64,000 nt of DNA from Pseudomonas lopnurensis (GTDB lineage Bacteria; Pseudomonadota; Gammaproteobacteria; Pseudomonadales; Pseudomonadaceae), in NCBI RefSeq assembly GCF_015070855.1, contig NZ_JADDIX010000063.1, positions 1 to 64,000 of the forward strand, in the 5' to 3' direction. The notes under the pieces are model-generated. The model was not told the DNA's origin and searched no databases. It saw only the letters and a list, made by a program, of their open reading frames with translations. A program made the position numbers and the translations under genes. Of this stretch, positions 28,465 through 39,583 are shown one piece after another. Position 1 is the first letter of the stretch. Each line of letters begins with the position of its first letter.

Positions 28465-29301
28465 ATGGCTGACCGCCTCGCGGCACTGATGACCCACTTC
28501 CCGATGAGCGCCCAGGTGTTCAACACCGGGCCGCTGTGCGGCATCAACACGCTGCAGAGCGATGGCGTGCACGGACAGTTGCACCTGGTGCGCAATGGCG
28601 TAGTCGAGGTGCGCTACGGCAGGGAATCGCTGCACATCGAACAACCGAGCCTGCTGCTGTTCCCGCGGCCCCTGTCGCATCGTTTCATCATCGCCCCCGG
28701 GCACGACGTGGACATGGTCTGCGCGAACCTGTCGTTCGAAGGCGGCCCAGGCAATCCGATCGCGTCGGCGTTGGCGGATGTCGTCTGCCTGCCGCTGGAT
28801 GGGGTATGGGGTGCCGAGCCAGTGCTGTCGCTGCTGTTCGAAGAAGCGTTCGAGCAACGCTGCGGACGCGTGGCGCTGATCGAACGCCTGCTGGAGGTGG
28901 TGATGATCCAGGTCTTGCGCCAGCTGATGGAAAGCGGCGAAGTGAATGGCGGGCTGCTCTCCGGGCTGTCGCATCCGCGGCTGCGCAATGCGCTGGTGGC
29001 GATGCACGAGGCGCCGGCGAAGGAATGGTCCCTCGAAGCACTCGCCGGTGTCGCCGGGATGTCGCGCAGCGTGTTCGCCACGACTTTCCGCGAAACGGTC
29101 GGTATCACTCCCGGACAGTATCTCCAGGGCTGGCGCGTGCGGCTGGCACAGAAGGCCCTGCGCCGAGGACGTTCCCTGAAGGTGATCGCGGCCGAGGTTG
29201 GTTACGGCAGCGAGGCCGCGCTCTCCCGTGCGTTCAAGGTGCAATCCGGGCAATCACCGCGGGAGTGGAAGAACCAGCTGTCCATGGCGACCAGCGTCTG
29301 A
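28465..29301 (+). CDS. AraC-family regulator, cupin-type sensor domain
   Basis: A 278-residue regulator: N-terminal cupin-like domain (about 1-170) and a C-terminal double helix-turn-helix (WSLEALAGVAGMSRSVFATTF and SLKVIAAEVGYGSEAALSRAF). ATG 28465 follows AGGAG; the longer frame begins with TTG. Divergent position points to control of ohr and the exported hydrolase. Many relatives regulate adjacent redox genes. Confidence 0.88.
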   Translation: MADRLAALMTHFPMSAQVFNTGPLCGINTLQSDGVHGQLHLVRNGVVEVRYGRESLHIEQPSLLLFPRPLSHRFIIAPGHDVDMVCANLSFEGGPGNPIASALADVVCLPLDGVWGAEPVLSLLFEEAFEQRCGRVALIERLLEVVMIQVLRQLMESGEVNGGLLSGLSHPRLRNALVAMHEAPAKEWSLEALAGVAGMSRSVFATTFRETVGITPGQYLQGWRVRLAQKALRRGRSLKVIAAEVGYGSEAALSRAFKVQSGQSPREWKNQLSMATSV

Positions 29302-29457
29302 CAGCAAGAATCCGGGTTTCCGTACGCCCCACGCGACACAGCGAAAGGCGGAATTAATCCTTCGCTTTTCGCAACTTTTTCCGCAGCCTTGGCTAAGCTG
29401 TTGAGCAGACGCCGGCAATGTATCGGCGTTCAAGCCTGATAAAAAGGAGAACAACCG

Positions 29458-32400
29458 ATGGACATGAACCGTCGACAGTTCTTCAAGGTCTGCGGTGTGG
29501 GCCTTGGGGCGTCGAGCATGGCGGCATTGGGCATGGCCCCGCCAACGGCGTATGCCGAATCGATCCGGCATTTCAAACTGACCAATACGCGCGAAACACG
29601 CAACACCTGCCCTTACTGCTCGGTCGGCTGCGGACTGATCCTCTACAGCCAGGGCAGCGGCGGCAAGAACGTCGCGCAGAATATCATCCATATCGAGGGC
29701 GACTCCGACCATCCGGTCAACCGCGGCACCCTCTGCCCGAAGGGCGCGGGCCTGCTGGACTTCATCCACAGCCCCAACCGCCTGACCCATCCGGAAGTCC
29801 GCGAAGCCGGCAGCAACGAGTGGAAGCGCATCGAGTGGAGCGAAGCCCTCGACCGCATCGCCCGGCTGATGAAGGACGACCGCGACGCCAACTTCATCGA
29901 GCGCAACGACAAGGGGCAGACAGTCAACCGCTGGTTGAGCACCGGCTTCCTCGCCGCCTCGGCGTCATCCAACGAAGCCGGCTACATCACCCACAAGGTG
30001 GTGCGCTCGCTCGGCATGCTGGGATTCGACAACCAGGCACGTGTCTGACACGGCCCGACGGTGGCAAGTCTTGCCCCGACGTTTGGCCGCGGCGCCATGA
30101 CCAATCACTGGAGCGACATCCAGAATGCCGATCTGGTCCTGATCATGGGCGGCAACGCCGCCGAAGCCCACCCGTGCGGTTTCAAATGGGTCACCGAAGC
30201 CAAGGCGCGCAACAAGGCGCGGCTGGTGGTGGTCGATCCACGCTTCACCCGTTCGGCATCGGTGGCCGATCTCTATGCACCGATCCGCACCGGCACCGAC
30301 ATCGCCTTCCTCGGCGGCTTGATCAACTACCTGCTGGAGAACGACAAGATCCAGCATGAGTACGTGGTCAACTACACCGACGTGGCGTTCATCGTGAAGG
30401 AAGGCTTCGGCTTCGAGGATGGTCTGTTCAACGGCTACGACGCCGACAAGCGCAGCTACCCGGACAAGACGGCCTGGGGCTACGAGCTGGACGAGGACGG
30501 CTTCGCCCGCGTCGACAAGAGCCTCAGCCATCCACGTTGCGTCTACAATTTGCTCAAGCAGCACTACAGCCGCTACACGCCGGAGGTGGTCAGCAACATC
30601 TGCGGCACGCCGCAGGACCGCATGCTGCAGGTCTGGGAAGCCATCGCCGAGACCTCGGCGCCGGGCAAGGCCATGACCGTCATGTACGCGCTGGGCTGGA
30701 CCCAGCACTCGACCGGCTCGCAGATGATCCGCACCGGTGCCATGGTGCAGCTGCTGCTCGGCAACATCGGCATGCCCGGTGGCGGCATGAACGCCCTGCG
30801 CGGCCACTCCAACATCCAGGGCCTGACCGACCTGGGCCTGCTCTCGAACCTGCTGCCGGGCTACCTGACCCTGCCGCTGGAGGCCGAGCAGGACTATGCC
30901 GCCTACATCGCCAAGCGCACCGCCAAGCCGTTGCGCCCGGGGCAACTGTCGTACTGGCAGCATTACGAGAAGTTCCACGTCAGCCTGATGAAGGCCTGGT
31001 ACGGCAAGAACGCCACGGCGGAGAACAACTGGGGCTACGACTGGCTGCCGAAGCTGGACATCCCCGGCTACGACGTGCTCAAGGTCTTCGACATGATGTA
31101 CCAGGGGCAGGTCAACGGTTATTTCTGCCAAGGCTTCAACCCGATCGCCTCGTTCCCCAACAAGGCCAAGGTCAGCGCCGCGCTGGCCAAGCTCAAGTAC
31201 CTGGTGATCATGGACCCGCTGGCCACCGAGACCTCGGAGTTCTGGCGCAACGCCGGCGAGTACAACGACGTCGACACCGCCGCCATCCAGACCACGGTGT
31301 TCCGCCTGCCGACCAGCTGCTTCGCCGAAGAGAACGGCTCGCTGGTCAACAGCGGGCGCTGGCTGCAATGGCACTGGAAGGCCGCCGAGCCGCCAGGCCA
31401 GGCGCAGACCGACGTGGTGATCATGGGCGGGCTGTTCCATCGCCTGCGCGAGCTGTACCGCAAGGAAGGCGGCGCCTACGCCGAGCCGCTGCTCAACATC
31501 GACTGGGCCTATCGCCAGCCGGAAGAGCCGACGGCGGAAGAGATCGCCCAGGAGTACAACGGCAAGGCGCTGGGCGACGTGTTCGACCTGCAGAGCGGCG
31601 CCCAACTGGCCAAGGCCGGCGAGCAGCTGTCCGGTTTCGGCCTGTTGCGCGCCGATGGCAGCACCTCCTGCGGCTGCTGGATCTTCAGCGGCTCCTGGAC
31701 CCAGGCCGGCAACCAGATGGCGCGGCGCGACAATGCCGACCCCTACGGCATGGGCCAGACCCTGGGCTGGGCCTGGTCGTGGCCGGCCAACCGGCGAATC
31801 CTCTACAACCGCGCCTCGGCCGACCCTGCCGGCAACCCCTGGAATCCGGAGAAGAAGCGCCTGGTGTGGTGGGACGGCGGCAAGTGGGGCGGCACCGACG
31901 TGCCGGACTTCAAGGTCGACTCGCCGCCGGCGGACGGCATGAACCCCTTCATCATGAACCCCGAAGGGGTGGCCCGGCTGTTCGCCATCGACAAGATGAA
32001 CGAAGGCCCCTTCCCCGAGCACTACGAGCCGTTCGAAACACCGATCGGGCGCAACCCGATGCACCCGGACAATCCGCAGGCCATCAGCAACCCGGCCGCG
32101 CGGGTGTTCAAGAACGACATGGAGCTGTTCGGCACCGCGAAGGAATTCCCCTACGCGGCCACCACCTACCGGCTCACCGAGCACTTCCACTTCTGGACCA
32201 AGCATTGCCGGCTCAACGCGATCACCCAGCCCGAGCAGTTCGTCGAAATCGGCGAGGTGCTGGCGAACGAGCTGGGCATCAAGGCCGGCGAGCGGGTCAA
32301 GGTGTCGTCCAACCGCGGCTACATCAAGGCGGTGGCGGTGGTGACCAAGCGCATCAAGCCGCTGACGGTGGACGGGCAGACCGTGCACCATATCGGCATC

Positions 32401-32532
32401 CCGCTGCACTGGGGCTTCGCCGGGGTGGCGCGCAACGGCTACCTGACCAACACGCTGACGCCGTTCGTCGGTGACGCCAACACCCAGACGCCGGAGTTCA
32501 AGTCGTTCCTGGTCAACGTGGAGAAGGCATGA
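29458..32532 (+). CDS. fdnG: Formate dehydrogenase major subunit, selenocysteine-containing (FdnG/FdoG)
   Basis: A 1024-residue molybdopterin oxidoreductase when the UGA at 30046-30048 is read as selenocysteine 197; automatic callers will split it into two pieces. The reading frame stays the same on both sides (ending NQARV, then U, then [12 protein letters not shown]), as in E. coli FdnG at position 196. A twin-arginine signal (NRRQFFK) sends the folded enzyme to the periplasm. A [4Fe-4S] cluster is bound by [10 protein letters not shown]. It oxidises formate to CO2 at Mo/W-bis-MGD ligated by the selenocysteine. ATG 29458 lies behind AAAGGAG. It overlaps fdnH by four bases. Which isozyme (N or O) cannot be told. 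Confidence 0.96.
30046..30083 (+). promoter_or_regulatory. SECIS element and selenocysteine codon
   Basis: The UGA is followed at bacterial SECIS distance by a small hairpin: GGCA and TGCC pair around AGTCT (within GGTGGCAAGTCTTGCCCC). The loop keeps the G-U pair that SelB recognises in E. coli fdnG. The same bases encode [10 protein letters not shown], so the element is coding RNA. Confidence 0.85.
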
Positions 32533-33470
32533 TGGCTACTCAAGACGTGATTGCCCGCTCCGCCACGACCACCGAGCGGCCGTCGATCCGCGAGATCGGC
32601 GAAGTGGCGAAACTGATCGACACCTCCAAGTGCATCGGCTGCAAGGCCTGCCAGGTCGCCTGCTCGGAGTGGAACGACCTGCGCGACGAAGTCGGTACCA
32701 GCGCCGGGACCTACGACAACCCGATCGACCTCACCGCGCAGTCCTGGACGGTGATGAAGTTCGCCGAGTACGAGAACCCCGGCAGCGGCAACCTCGAGTG
32801 GCTGATCCGCAAGGACGGTTGCATGCACTGCGCCGACCCCGGCTGCCTCAAGGCCTGCCCATCGCCGGGGGCGATCGTGAAATACGCCAACGGCATCGTC
32901 GACTTCAACCAGGACCACTGCATCGGCTGCGGCTACTGCATCACCGGCTGCCCGTTCGACATTCCGCGCATCTCCGAGAAGGACAAGAAGGCCTACAAGT
33001 GCACGCTGTGCTCCGACCGGGTATCGGTCGGGCTGGAGCCGGCCTGCGTGAAGACCTGTCCCACCGGGGCGATCGTCTTCGGCAGCAAGGCGGACATGAA
33101 GGAACATGCCGCCGGGCGCATCGCCGATCTCAAGGAACGCGGTTTCGACCAGGCCGGTCTGTACGACCCGGACGGCGTCGGCGGCACGCACGTGATGTAC
33201 GTGCTGCACCACGCCGACCAGCCCTCGCTGTACAGCGCGCTGCCGGACGAGCCGACCATCAGCCCGTTGGTCAGCCTGTGGAAGGGCGTGACCAAGCCGC
33301 TTGCCCTGCTGGGCATGGGCGCGGCGGTGCTGGCCGGCTTCTTCCATTACACCCGGGTCGGCCCGGTCCGTGTCGAGGAAGAGCAGGAGAACGCCGAACT
33401 CAGCGAGCCCGTGGTGCACCAGGTCGATCCCTCGGTGCATGTGGTCGATCCCAAGGAGCCGCGACCCTGA
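32529..33470 (+). CDS. fdnH: Formate dehydrogenase iron-sulfur subunit
   Basis: A 313-residue four-cluster ferredoxin-like subunit. The cysteine groups are [35 protein letters not shown] and [11 protein letters not shown]...CVKTC. A single C-terminal membrane helix ([18 protein letters not shown], about residues 258-275) anchors it at the periplasmic face, as in E. coli FdnH. ATG 32529 overlaps the fdnG stop. It wires electrons from FdnG to the cytochrome b subunit. Confidence 0.95.
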   Translation: MMATQDVIARSATTTERPSIREIGEVAKLIDTSKCIGCKACQVACSEWNDLRDEVGTSAGTYDNPIDLTAQSWTVMKFAEYENPGSGNLEWLIRKDGCMHCADPGCLKACPSPGAIVKYANGIVDFNQDHCIGCGYCITGCPFDIPRISEKDKKAYKCTLCSDRVSVGLEPACVKTCPTGAIVFGSKADMKEHAAGRIADLKERGFDQAGLYDPDGVGGTHVMYVLHHADQPSLYSALPDEPTISPLVSLWKGVTKPLALLGMGAAVLAGFFHYTRVGPVRVEEEQENAELSEPVVHQVDPSVHVVDPKEPRP

Positions 33471-33524
33471 TGCCAGCGGCCCCGTCCGGGGTCGCTCACA
33501 GGCCGCTCGCTCAAGGAGCCAACG

Positions 33525-34148
33525 ATGAACAATAACGACATCGAACGCTACAACCCCTCGCAACGGACCAATCACTGGGCCGTTGCCATCCTCTTCGTCC
33601 TTGCCGCGCTGTCCGGCCTGGCGTTGTTCCATCCCGCCCTGTTCGGCCTTTCCGGGCTGTTCGGCGGCGGCACCTGGACACGCATCCTGCACCCGTTCAT
33701 CGGGGTGGCGATGTTCGTCTTCTTCCTGGTGCTGGCGATCCGTTTCGCCGGGCATAACCGCATCGGAGCAAGCGACCGCCAGTGGCTCAGGCAGATCAAC
33801 GACGTGGTGCACAATCGCGAGGACAAGCTGCCTGAAGTCGGCCGCTACAATGCCGGGCAGAAAGTGCTGTTCTGGGTGCTGATCCTCTGCATGCTGGTAC
33901 TGCTGTTCAGCGGCATCGTCATCTGGCGCGAGTACTTCAGCGGCTATTTCGGCATCGTCTCGCTGCGCTGGGCGAGCCTGCTGCATGCGGCGGCGGCCTT
34001 CGTGCTGATCCTCAGCATCATCGTGCACATCTACGCGGCGATCTGGCTCAAGGGCTCGATGGGTTCGATGCTCTACGGCACGGTCAGCCGTGCCTGGGCG
34101 CGCAAGCACCATCCAGCCTGGTACCGGGAGATCAACGAACGCAAGTGA
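33525..34148 (+). CDS. fdnI: Formate dehydrogenase cytochrome b556 subunit
   Basis: A 207-residue inner-membrane protein with four hydrophobic helices. Heme-ligand candidates are the histidines in TNHW, LHPFIG, LLHAAAAF and SIIVHIYAA. It transfers electrons from FdnH to quinone. ATG 33525 has AAGGAG upstream. A 54-bp gap to fdnH is the largest in the fdn set. Confidence 0.93.
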   Translation: MNNNDIERYNPSQRTNHWAVAILFVLAALSGLALFHPALFGLSGLFGGGTWTRILHPFIGVAMFVFFLVLAIRFAGHNRIGASDRQWLRQINDVVHNREDKLPEVGRYNAGQKVLFWVLILCMLVLLFSGIVIWREYFSGYFGIVSLRWASLLHAAAAFVLILSIIVHIYAAIWLKGSMGSMLYGTVSRAWARKHHPAWYREINERK

Positions 34149-34280
34149 GCGGCACCAATGCCCAACCGAAGGTTCCCGTGCGACGCGTGGGAATCTTCGG
34201 CTGCGCGCACCCTCGAAAGCCGTGCAACAGGCCATGACGGACTATGCTGTTCGGCACAACCAAAAGAAAAGGAGTCCTGC

Positions 34281-35194
34281 GTGGCAGGCACCATTCTCGA
34301 GCCAGGGCAGATCGAAGCCGCTGCCAGCAAACCACCCTTCATCAACCTGCCGCCGAGCGATCTGTTCGCCCTGCGCAGCGAGCGCCTGCACAGGCTCGCC
34401 GATGACCACCCGCTCGCCGCTTACCTGCGCCTGCTCGCCGATGTCTGCAAGGCACAGCAGCAGGTGCTGGACAACCCGCCGCCCACGGCCCCGCTGGACG
34501 AGCGCCGCACCCGCGAAAGCCTCAGGCACGACCTGCCACCGCTCGCCGCCGATACCCTGGTGCGCGACGATGCCTGGCTGCCGCTGCTGGACGCCTGGCT
34601 GGAGGCTTACGTGGTGCCGGACAACCCCGCCGTAGCCGCCGCCATCAACCAGCTGCGCGAGGCCGACAGCGGCCAGCGCAAGGCCTGGGCCGTGGCGCTG
34701 GTCAGCGGCCAGTACGACAGCCTGCCGCCGGCGCTGGTGCCCTTTCTCGGCGCCACCCTGCAGCTGGCCTGGAGCCATAGGTTGCTGCAACTCGACCTCT
34801 CGGCCATGCGCGAGCGCGAGGACCAGACCCACTGCCCCTGCTGCGGCGCACCGCCGATGGCCGGCATCATCCGTCATCGCGCCCAGCTCAACGGCCTGCG
34901 CTATCTGGTCTGCTCGCTGTGCGCCTGCGAATGGCACTACGTGCGCCTGAAATGCAGCCATTGCCGCAGTACCAAGAAACTCGACTACCTGCATTTCGAA
35001 GGCTCGCCGCAGGGCGTCAAGGCCGAGGTCTGCCCGGACTGCAACGGCTATCTCAAGCAGCTCTATCTGGAACTGGCGCCGGACGGCGAAAGCCTCTCCG
35101 CCGACCTGGCGACGCTGGACCTGGACCTGCTGCTGGCCGAACAAGGCTACAACCGACAGGCACCGAACCTGCTGCTGGCGCCGGGAGGCGATGC

Positions 35195-35198
<4 letters not shown>
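34281..35198 (+). CDS. fdhE: Formate dehydrogenase accessory protein FdhE
   Basis: A 305-residue protein with the four CXXC pairs of FdhE (CPCC, CSLC, CSHC, CPDC), likely rubredoxin-like metal sites. It helps assemble the respiratory formate dehydrogenase. The start is taken as GTG 34281 because AAAAGGAG is placed well and the length then matches the family; the longer open frame has no similarity upstream. It overlaps selA by the ATGA pattern. Confidence 0.91.
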
Positions 35199-36600
<1,402 letters not shown>

Positions 36601-36604
<4 letters not shown>

Positions 36605-38508
36605 TCGTCGGTACCGCCGGCCATATCGACCATGGCAAGACCGCATTGCTCGAGGCCCTCACCGGCCAGCAGGGCGATCGCCGCCGCGAGGAGCGCGAGC
36701 GCGGCATCACCATCGACCTCGGCTACGCCTACGCCGATCTCGGCGAAGGCACGCTCACCGGCTTCATCGACGTGCCGGGGCACGAGCGCTTCGTCCACAA
36801 CATGCTCGCCGGCGCCAGCGGCATCGACTGCATGCTGCTGGTGGTGGCCGCCGACGACGGCGTGATGCCGCAGACCCGCGAGCACCTGGCCATCGTCGAA
36901 CTGCTGGGCATTCGCCGGGCCATCGTCGCGCTGACCAAGATCGACCGCGCCGAACCGCAGCGCATCGCCGAAGTACGCCAGCAGATCGAGGACCTGCTGG
37001 CGCCCGGTCCGCTGGCTGGAGCGCCGATCTTTCCCGTATCCAGCATCAGTGGTCAGGGCGTCGATGCGCTGCGGTCGGCGCTGATCGACGAGGCGGCCAG
37101 GGTTCATGCACGCAGCGACAGCGGCCACTTCCGCCTGGCCATCGACCGCGCCTTCAGCGTCACCGGCGCCGGCGTGGTGGTCACCGGCACCGCCTTCGCC
37201 GGCCATGTGCGGGTCGGCGACGAACTGCTGCTCAGCCCGAGCGGGAAAAACGTGCGGGTGCGCGGCCTGCATGCGCAGAATCGCGCAGCCGGCGAAGCCC
37301 ATGCCGGCCAACGCGTGGCGCTGAACCTGGCCGGCGAGCGCCTGGCGGTGGAGCAGATCCACCGCGGCGACTGGCTGCTGCAGCCGCTGCTGCACGCGCC
37401 GACCCAGCGCATCGACGTCGAACTCCAGTTGCTGCCCGGCGAAGCCCACGAACTCAGGCACTGGACACCGGTGCACGTGCACCTCGGCGCCCAGGACGTC
37501 ACCGCCCGCGTCGCCCTGCTCGAAGGCGAAAGCCTGGCCCCGGGCGGGCGCATGTTCGCCCAGCTGCTGCTCAATGCGCCGGCCCACGCGGTGCATGGCG
37601 ACCGCGTCGTCCTGCGCGACCAGTCCGCCCAGCGCACCCTCGGTGGCGGCCACGTGCTCGACCCTTTCGCCCCGCCGCGCAACCGCCGCCGCGAGGCGCG
37701 CCTGGCGCAACTGCGGGCCTTGAACCAGCCGACCCTGGAACGCGCACTGCCGGACCTGTTGGCCAGTGCCATCAATGGGCTCGATCCGCAGGCGCTGGAG
37801 CGTCAGTTCAACCGTCCCCGCGGCAACTGGCAACTGCCCGCCGATGCGCTGGAGATCGCCACGCGGCAAGGTGCGCGCCTGTTCGATCACGAACATTGGA
37901 ACGCACTCGGCGAAACCCTGCTCGCCGCGCTGCAGCGCTTCCACGACGAACAGCCCGACGAACTCGGCCCGGATCGCGATCGCCTGCGCCGCTATGCCCT
38001 GCCGCAGCTGGAGCGCCCGGTGTTCATCGCCCTGCTGGAGCAGGCGCTGGCCGCCGGCGCCATCGAGACCAGTGGCCCCTGGCTGCACCGCCCTGATCAC
38101 CGTGTCCGCCTGAGCGATACGGAGGAAACGCTCAAGGAACGCCTCTGGCCGCTGCTGGAAGCCGGACGCTTCGATCCGCCCTGGGTACGCGACCTCGCCC
38201 GCGAACTCGGCGTCGAAGAAGCGCAGATGCGCCAACTGCTGCGCAAACTTGCCCGCCTCGGCCTGCTGCAACAAGTCGTAAAAGACCTGTTCTACCCCGA
38301 GTTCACCATTCGCCAGCTCGCCGGGCATGTACTGCAACTGGAAGCGCAAAGCGGCGTGATCCGTGCCGCCGCCTTCCGCGACCGCATCCAGCTCGGCCGC
38401 AAGCGCAGCATCCAGTTGCTGGAGCACTTCGACCGCATCGGCTTCACCCGCCGCTTCGGCAACGAACGCAAGGTTCGCCGCGACAGCGCGCTGGCGACGG
38501 AGCTATAG
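36601..38508 (+). CDS. selB: Selenocysteine-specific elongation factor SelB
   Basis: A 635-residue GTPase: G1 [12 protein letters not shown]3 DVPGHERF and G4 LTKIDRA in the N-terminal EF-Tu-like part, and C-terminal winged-helix domains that bind the SECIS hairpin. It delivers Sec-tRNA to the ribosome at the UGA of fdnG. The start is TTG 36601, in a TTGA overlap with the selA stop; it gives the family's N-terminus [12 protein letters not shown]. Last gene of the fdn-sel unit. Confidence 0.94.
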
Positions 38509-38574
38509 CCCGGCAGGCCAGCGGCCCTCGGACGGCCTCCCAGAAAGTCGGGGGTATCTCGACCAAAAAAGCAA

Positions 38575-38590
38575 TGTGATGCAGATCACA
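38575..38590. promoter_or_regulatory. CRP/Vfr-type binding site
   Basis: TGTGATGCAGATCACA is a perfect TGTGA-N6-TCACA dyad, the CRP consensus, extended by A/T flanks. It is 67 bp after the selB stop. No protein gene follows on the plus strand, and a terminator lies 66-90 bp further on, so it may drive or repress a short RNA. Confidence 0.65.
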
Positions 38591-38655
38591 TTAATGGCAT
38601 CATACGGCCACTACCGGCGGTCCCGCTTCCCAATGACCGCCGCCGTGGTTTCCCG

Positions 38656-38680
38656 GCCCGCATCTTTGCGGGCTTTTTTT
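38656..38680 (+). terminator. Rho-independent terminator
   Basis: GCCCGC and GCGGGC pair around ATCTTT, followed by seven T residues. It can end the fdn-sel operon or a short transcript starting near the CRP-type site. Confidence 0.88.
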
Positions 38681-38831
38681 CGCTCGCCACTTCGATATCG
38701 AACGTCTACTGGCCACTTTGTCGGCGGTGCGTCCGCTAATGCGACGTGGATCGGAATCGGGACTGGCCCGATTAACCGCCCGTTGGCTTCTCAGGCTCAG
38801 CCCAACAACCTACTCCAGCCTATGGGTCGCT

Positions 38832-39149
38832 TCAGCGTTTCCCGGGTTGCGCTTCGGAAAGCTCCGGATAGCCGCCAGCATCGATCGCCTGCTCCAGCTG
38901 CTTCAAGCACAGATCGATCGCGAGGTCGCGTGTCCGCTTGCTGCTCCACTCCAGCTCGGCCAGCGTCTCGATCAGGTCGTGGTGACCGTCCTCGCAGATC
39001 AGCATGCCATGCTGAACGGTAAGCGTACGGCCCTTGAAGCTGAGCCGGACCGGGTCCCGCCCCGTCAACGAAGCGCCTTCCGCCAACAGGCATTCGATAT
39101 GGTCCCGCAGCGCATGGTAAACGCGACGGTCCTCGTGCATATCGCTCAC
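38832..39149 (-). CDS. Conserved-looking hypothetical protein, 105 residues
   Basis: A small soluble protein without recognised domain: MSDMHEDRRVYHALRDHIEC, then LLAEGASLTGRDPVRLSFKG and a charged C-terminus. Codon use is chromosomal (GC-rich third positions), unlike the element that follows. GTG 39149 is preceded by AGGGA; ATG 39140 is the alternative. It lies outside the 52-bp repeat, so it belongs to the host side of the junction. Confidence 0.65.
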   Translation of the reverse strand: MSDMHEDRRVYHALRDHIECLLAEGASLTGRDPVRLSFKGRTLTVQHGMLICEDGHHDLIETLAELEWSSKRTRDLAIDLCLKQLEQAIDAGGYPELSEAQPGKR

Positions 39150-39272
39150 GACTTTTCCCTATCCCTGGAAAGAAAAGCGCGAATTGTGACGCAGTTCACT
39201 TCATTAATCGATAGCCAAATGCCACCAGATAGCTCGAGCCGAGCGAGCGGCAGCCATGCACGAAGCGACACG

Positions 39273-39386
39273 CACTTGGCTCTGGATCGTTTGCAAGGTA
39301 CTTTGACGTCCGGGCCGACCAGTTTTTTCGACACCCCCTCGTCACAAGACGCGGCAAGAGCCAAAAAAAGCCCATGTAAATCAATA
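39273..39386 (+). pseudogene. Fossil of an integrase C-terminus abutting the left att copy
   Basis: The frame reads HLALDRLQGTLTSGP, matching HLSPDHLQDVLAFGP at the end of the integrase fossil at 42331-42635; both are followed by a TTTTCGACAC block and, about 40 bp on, by the selC repeat. The rest of the gene is unrecognisable. It suggests a previous integrase gene ended at this att copy too. Confidence 0.42.
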
Positions 39387-39426
39387 AGGAAGGCAATCGC
39401 AGCCGGTGCTGCGGCCGGGCTTCAAA
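39375..39426 (+). repeat. Left att copy: 5' part of selC
   Basis: A 52-bp perfect copy of 42625-42676: 13 bp of selC leader plus the first 39 bases of the tRNA up to and including the anticodon loop (ending CTTCAAA). Identity stops exactly there. It lacks the T arm and acceptor 3' half, so it is not a working tRNA gene but the scar of a site-specific integration. Confidence 0.9.
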
Positions 39427-39583
39427 TCCTGTGATATTCGCTGAATTAGCCGGACTATATTGGCCAACGCTAGTTGTTGCTGGAGATGCTCTACGTTCTT
39501 AACTCCGATCTTGGCTAGTATCGGCCTTCCTTGGCCATTAGCTTCGACACTTTTTCGACACATTCGTCTAGCAGGAACTCGGG

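Noticed and set aside
29389-29406. Sigma-54 promoter upstream of fdnG (TTGGCTAAGCTGTTGAGC)
   Set aside because: The GG element is present but the -12 GC is replaced by GA and flanks fit poorly; not enough to report as a promoter.
30046-30048. Stop codon or frameshift splitting the formate dehydrogenase gene
   Set aside because: The frame is unchanged on both sides, the position equals the selenocysteine of E. coli FdnG, a SECIS-like hairpin follows, and selA, selB and selC are present.
39388-39426. A second tRNA-Sec gene
   Set aside because: Only the 5' 39 bases are present; the variable arm, T arm and acceptor 3' strand are absent, so it is an integration scar.
39381-39563. Minus-strand 60-residue open frame over the left att copy
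   Set aside because: No similarity recognised, no good ribosome site, and its end lies inside the selC fragment; probably chance or a remnant too short to call.
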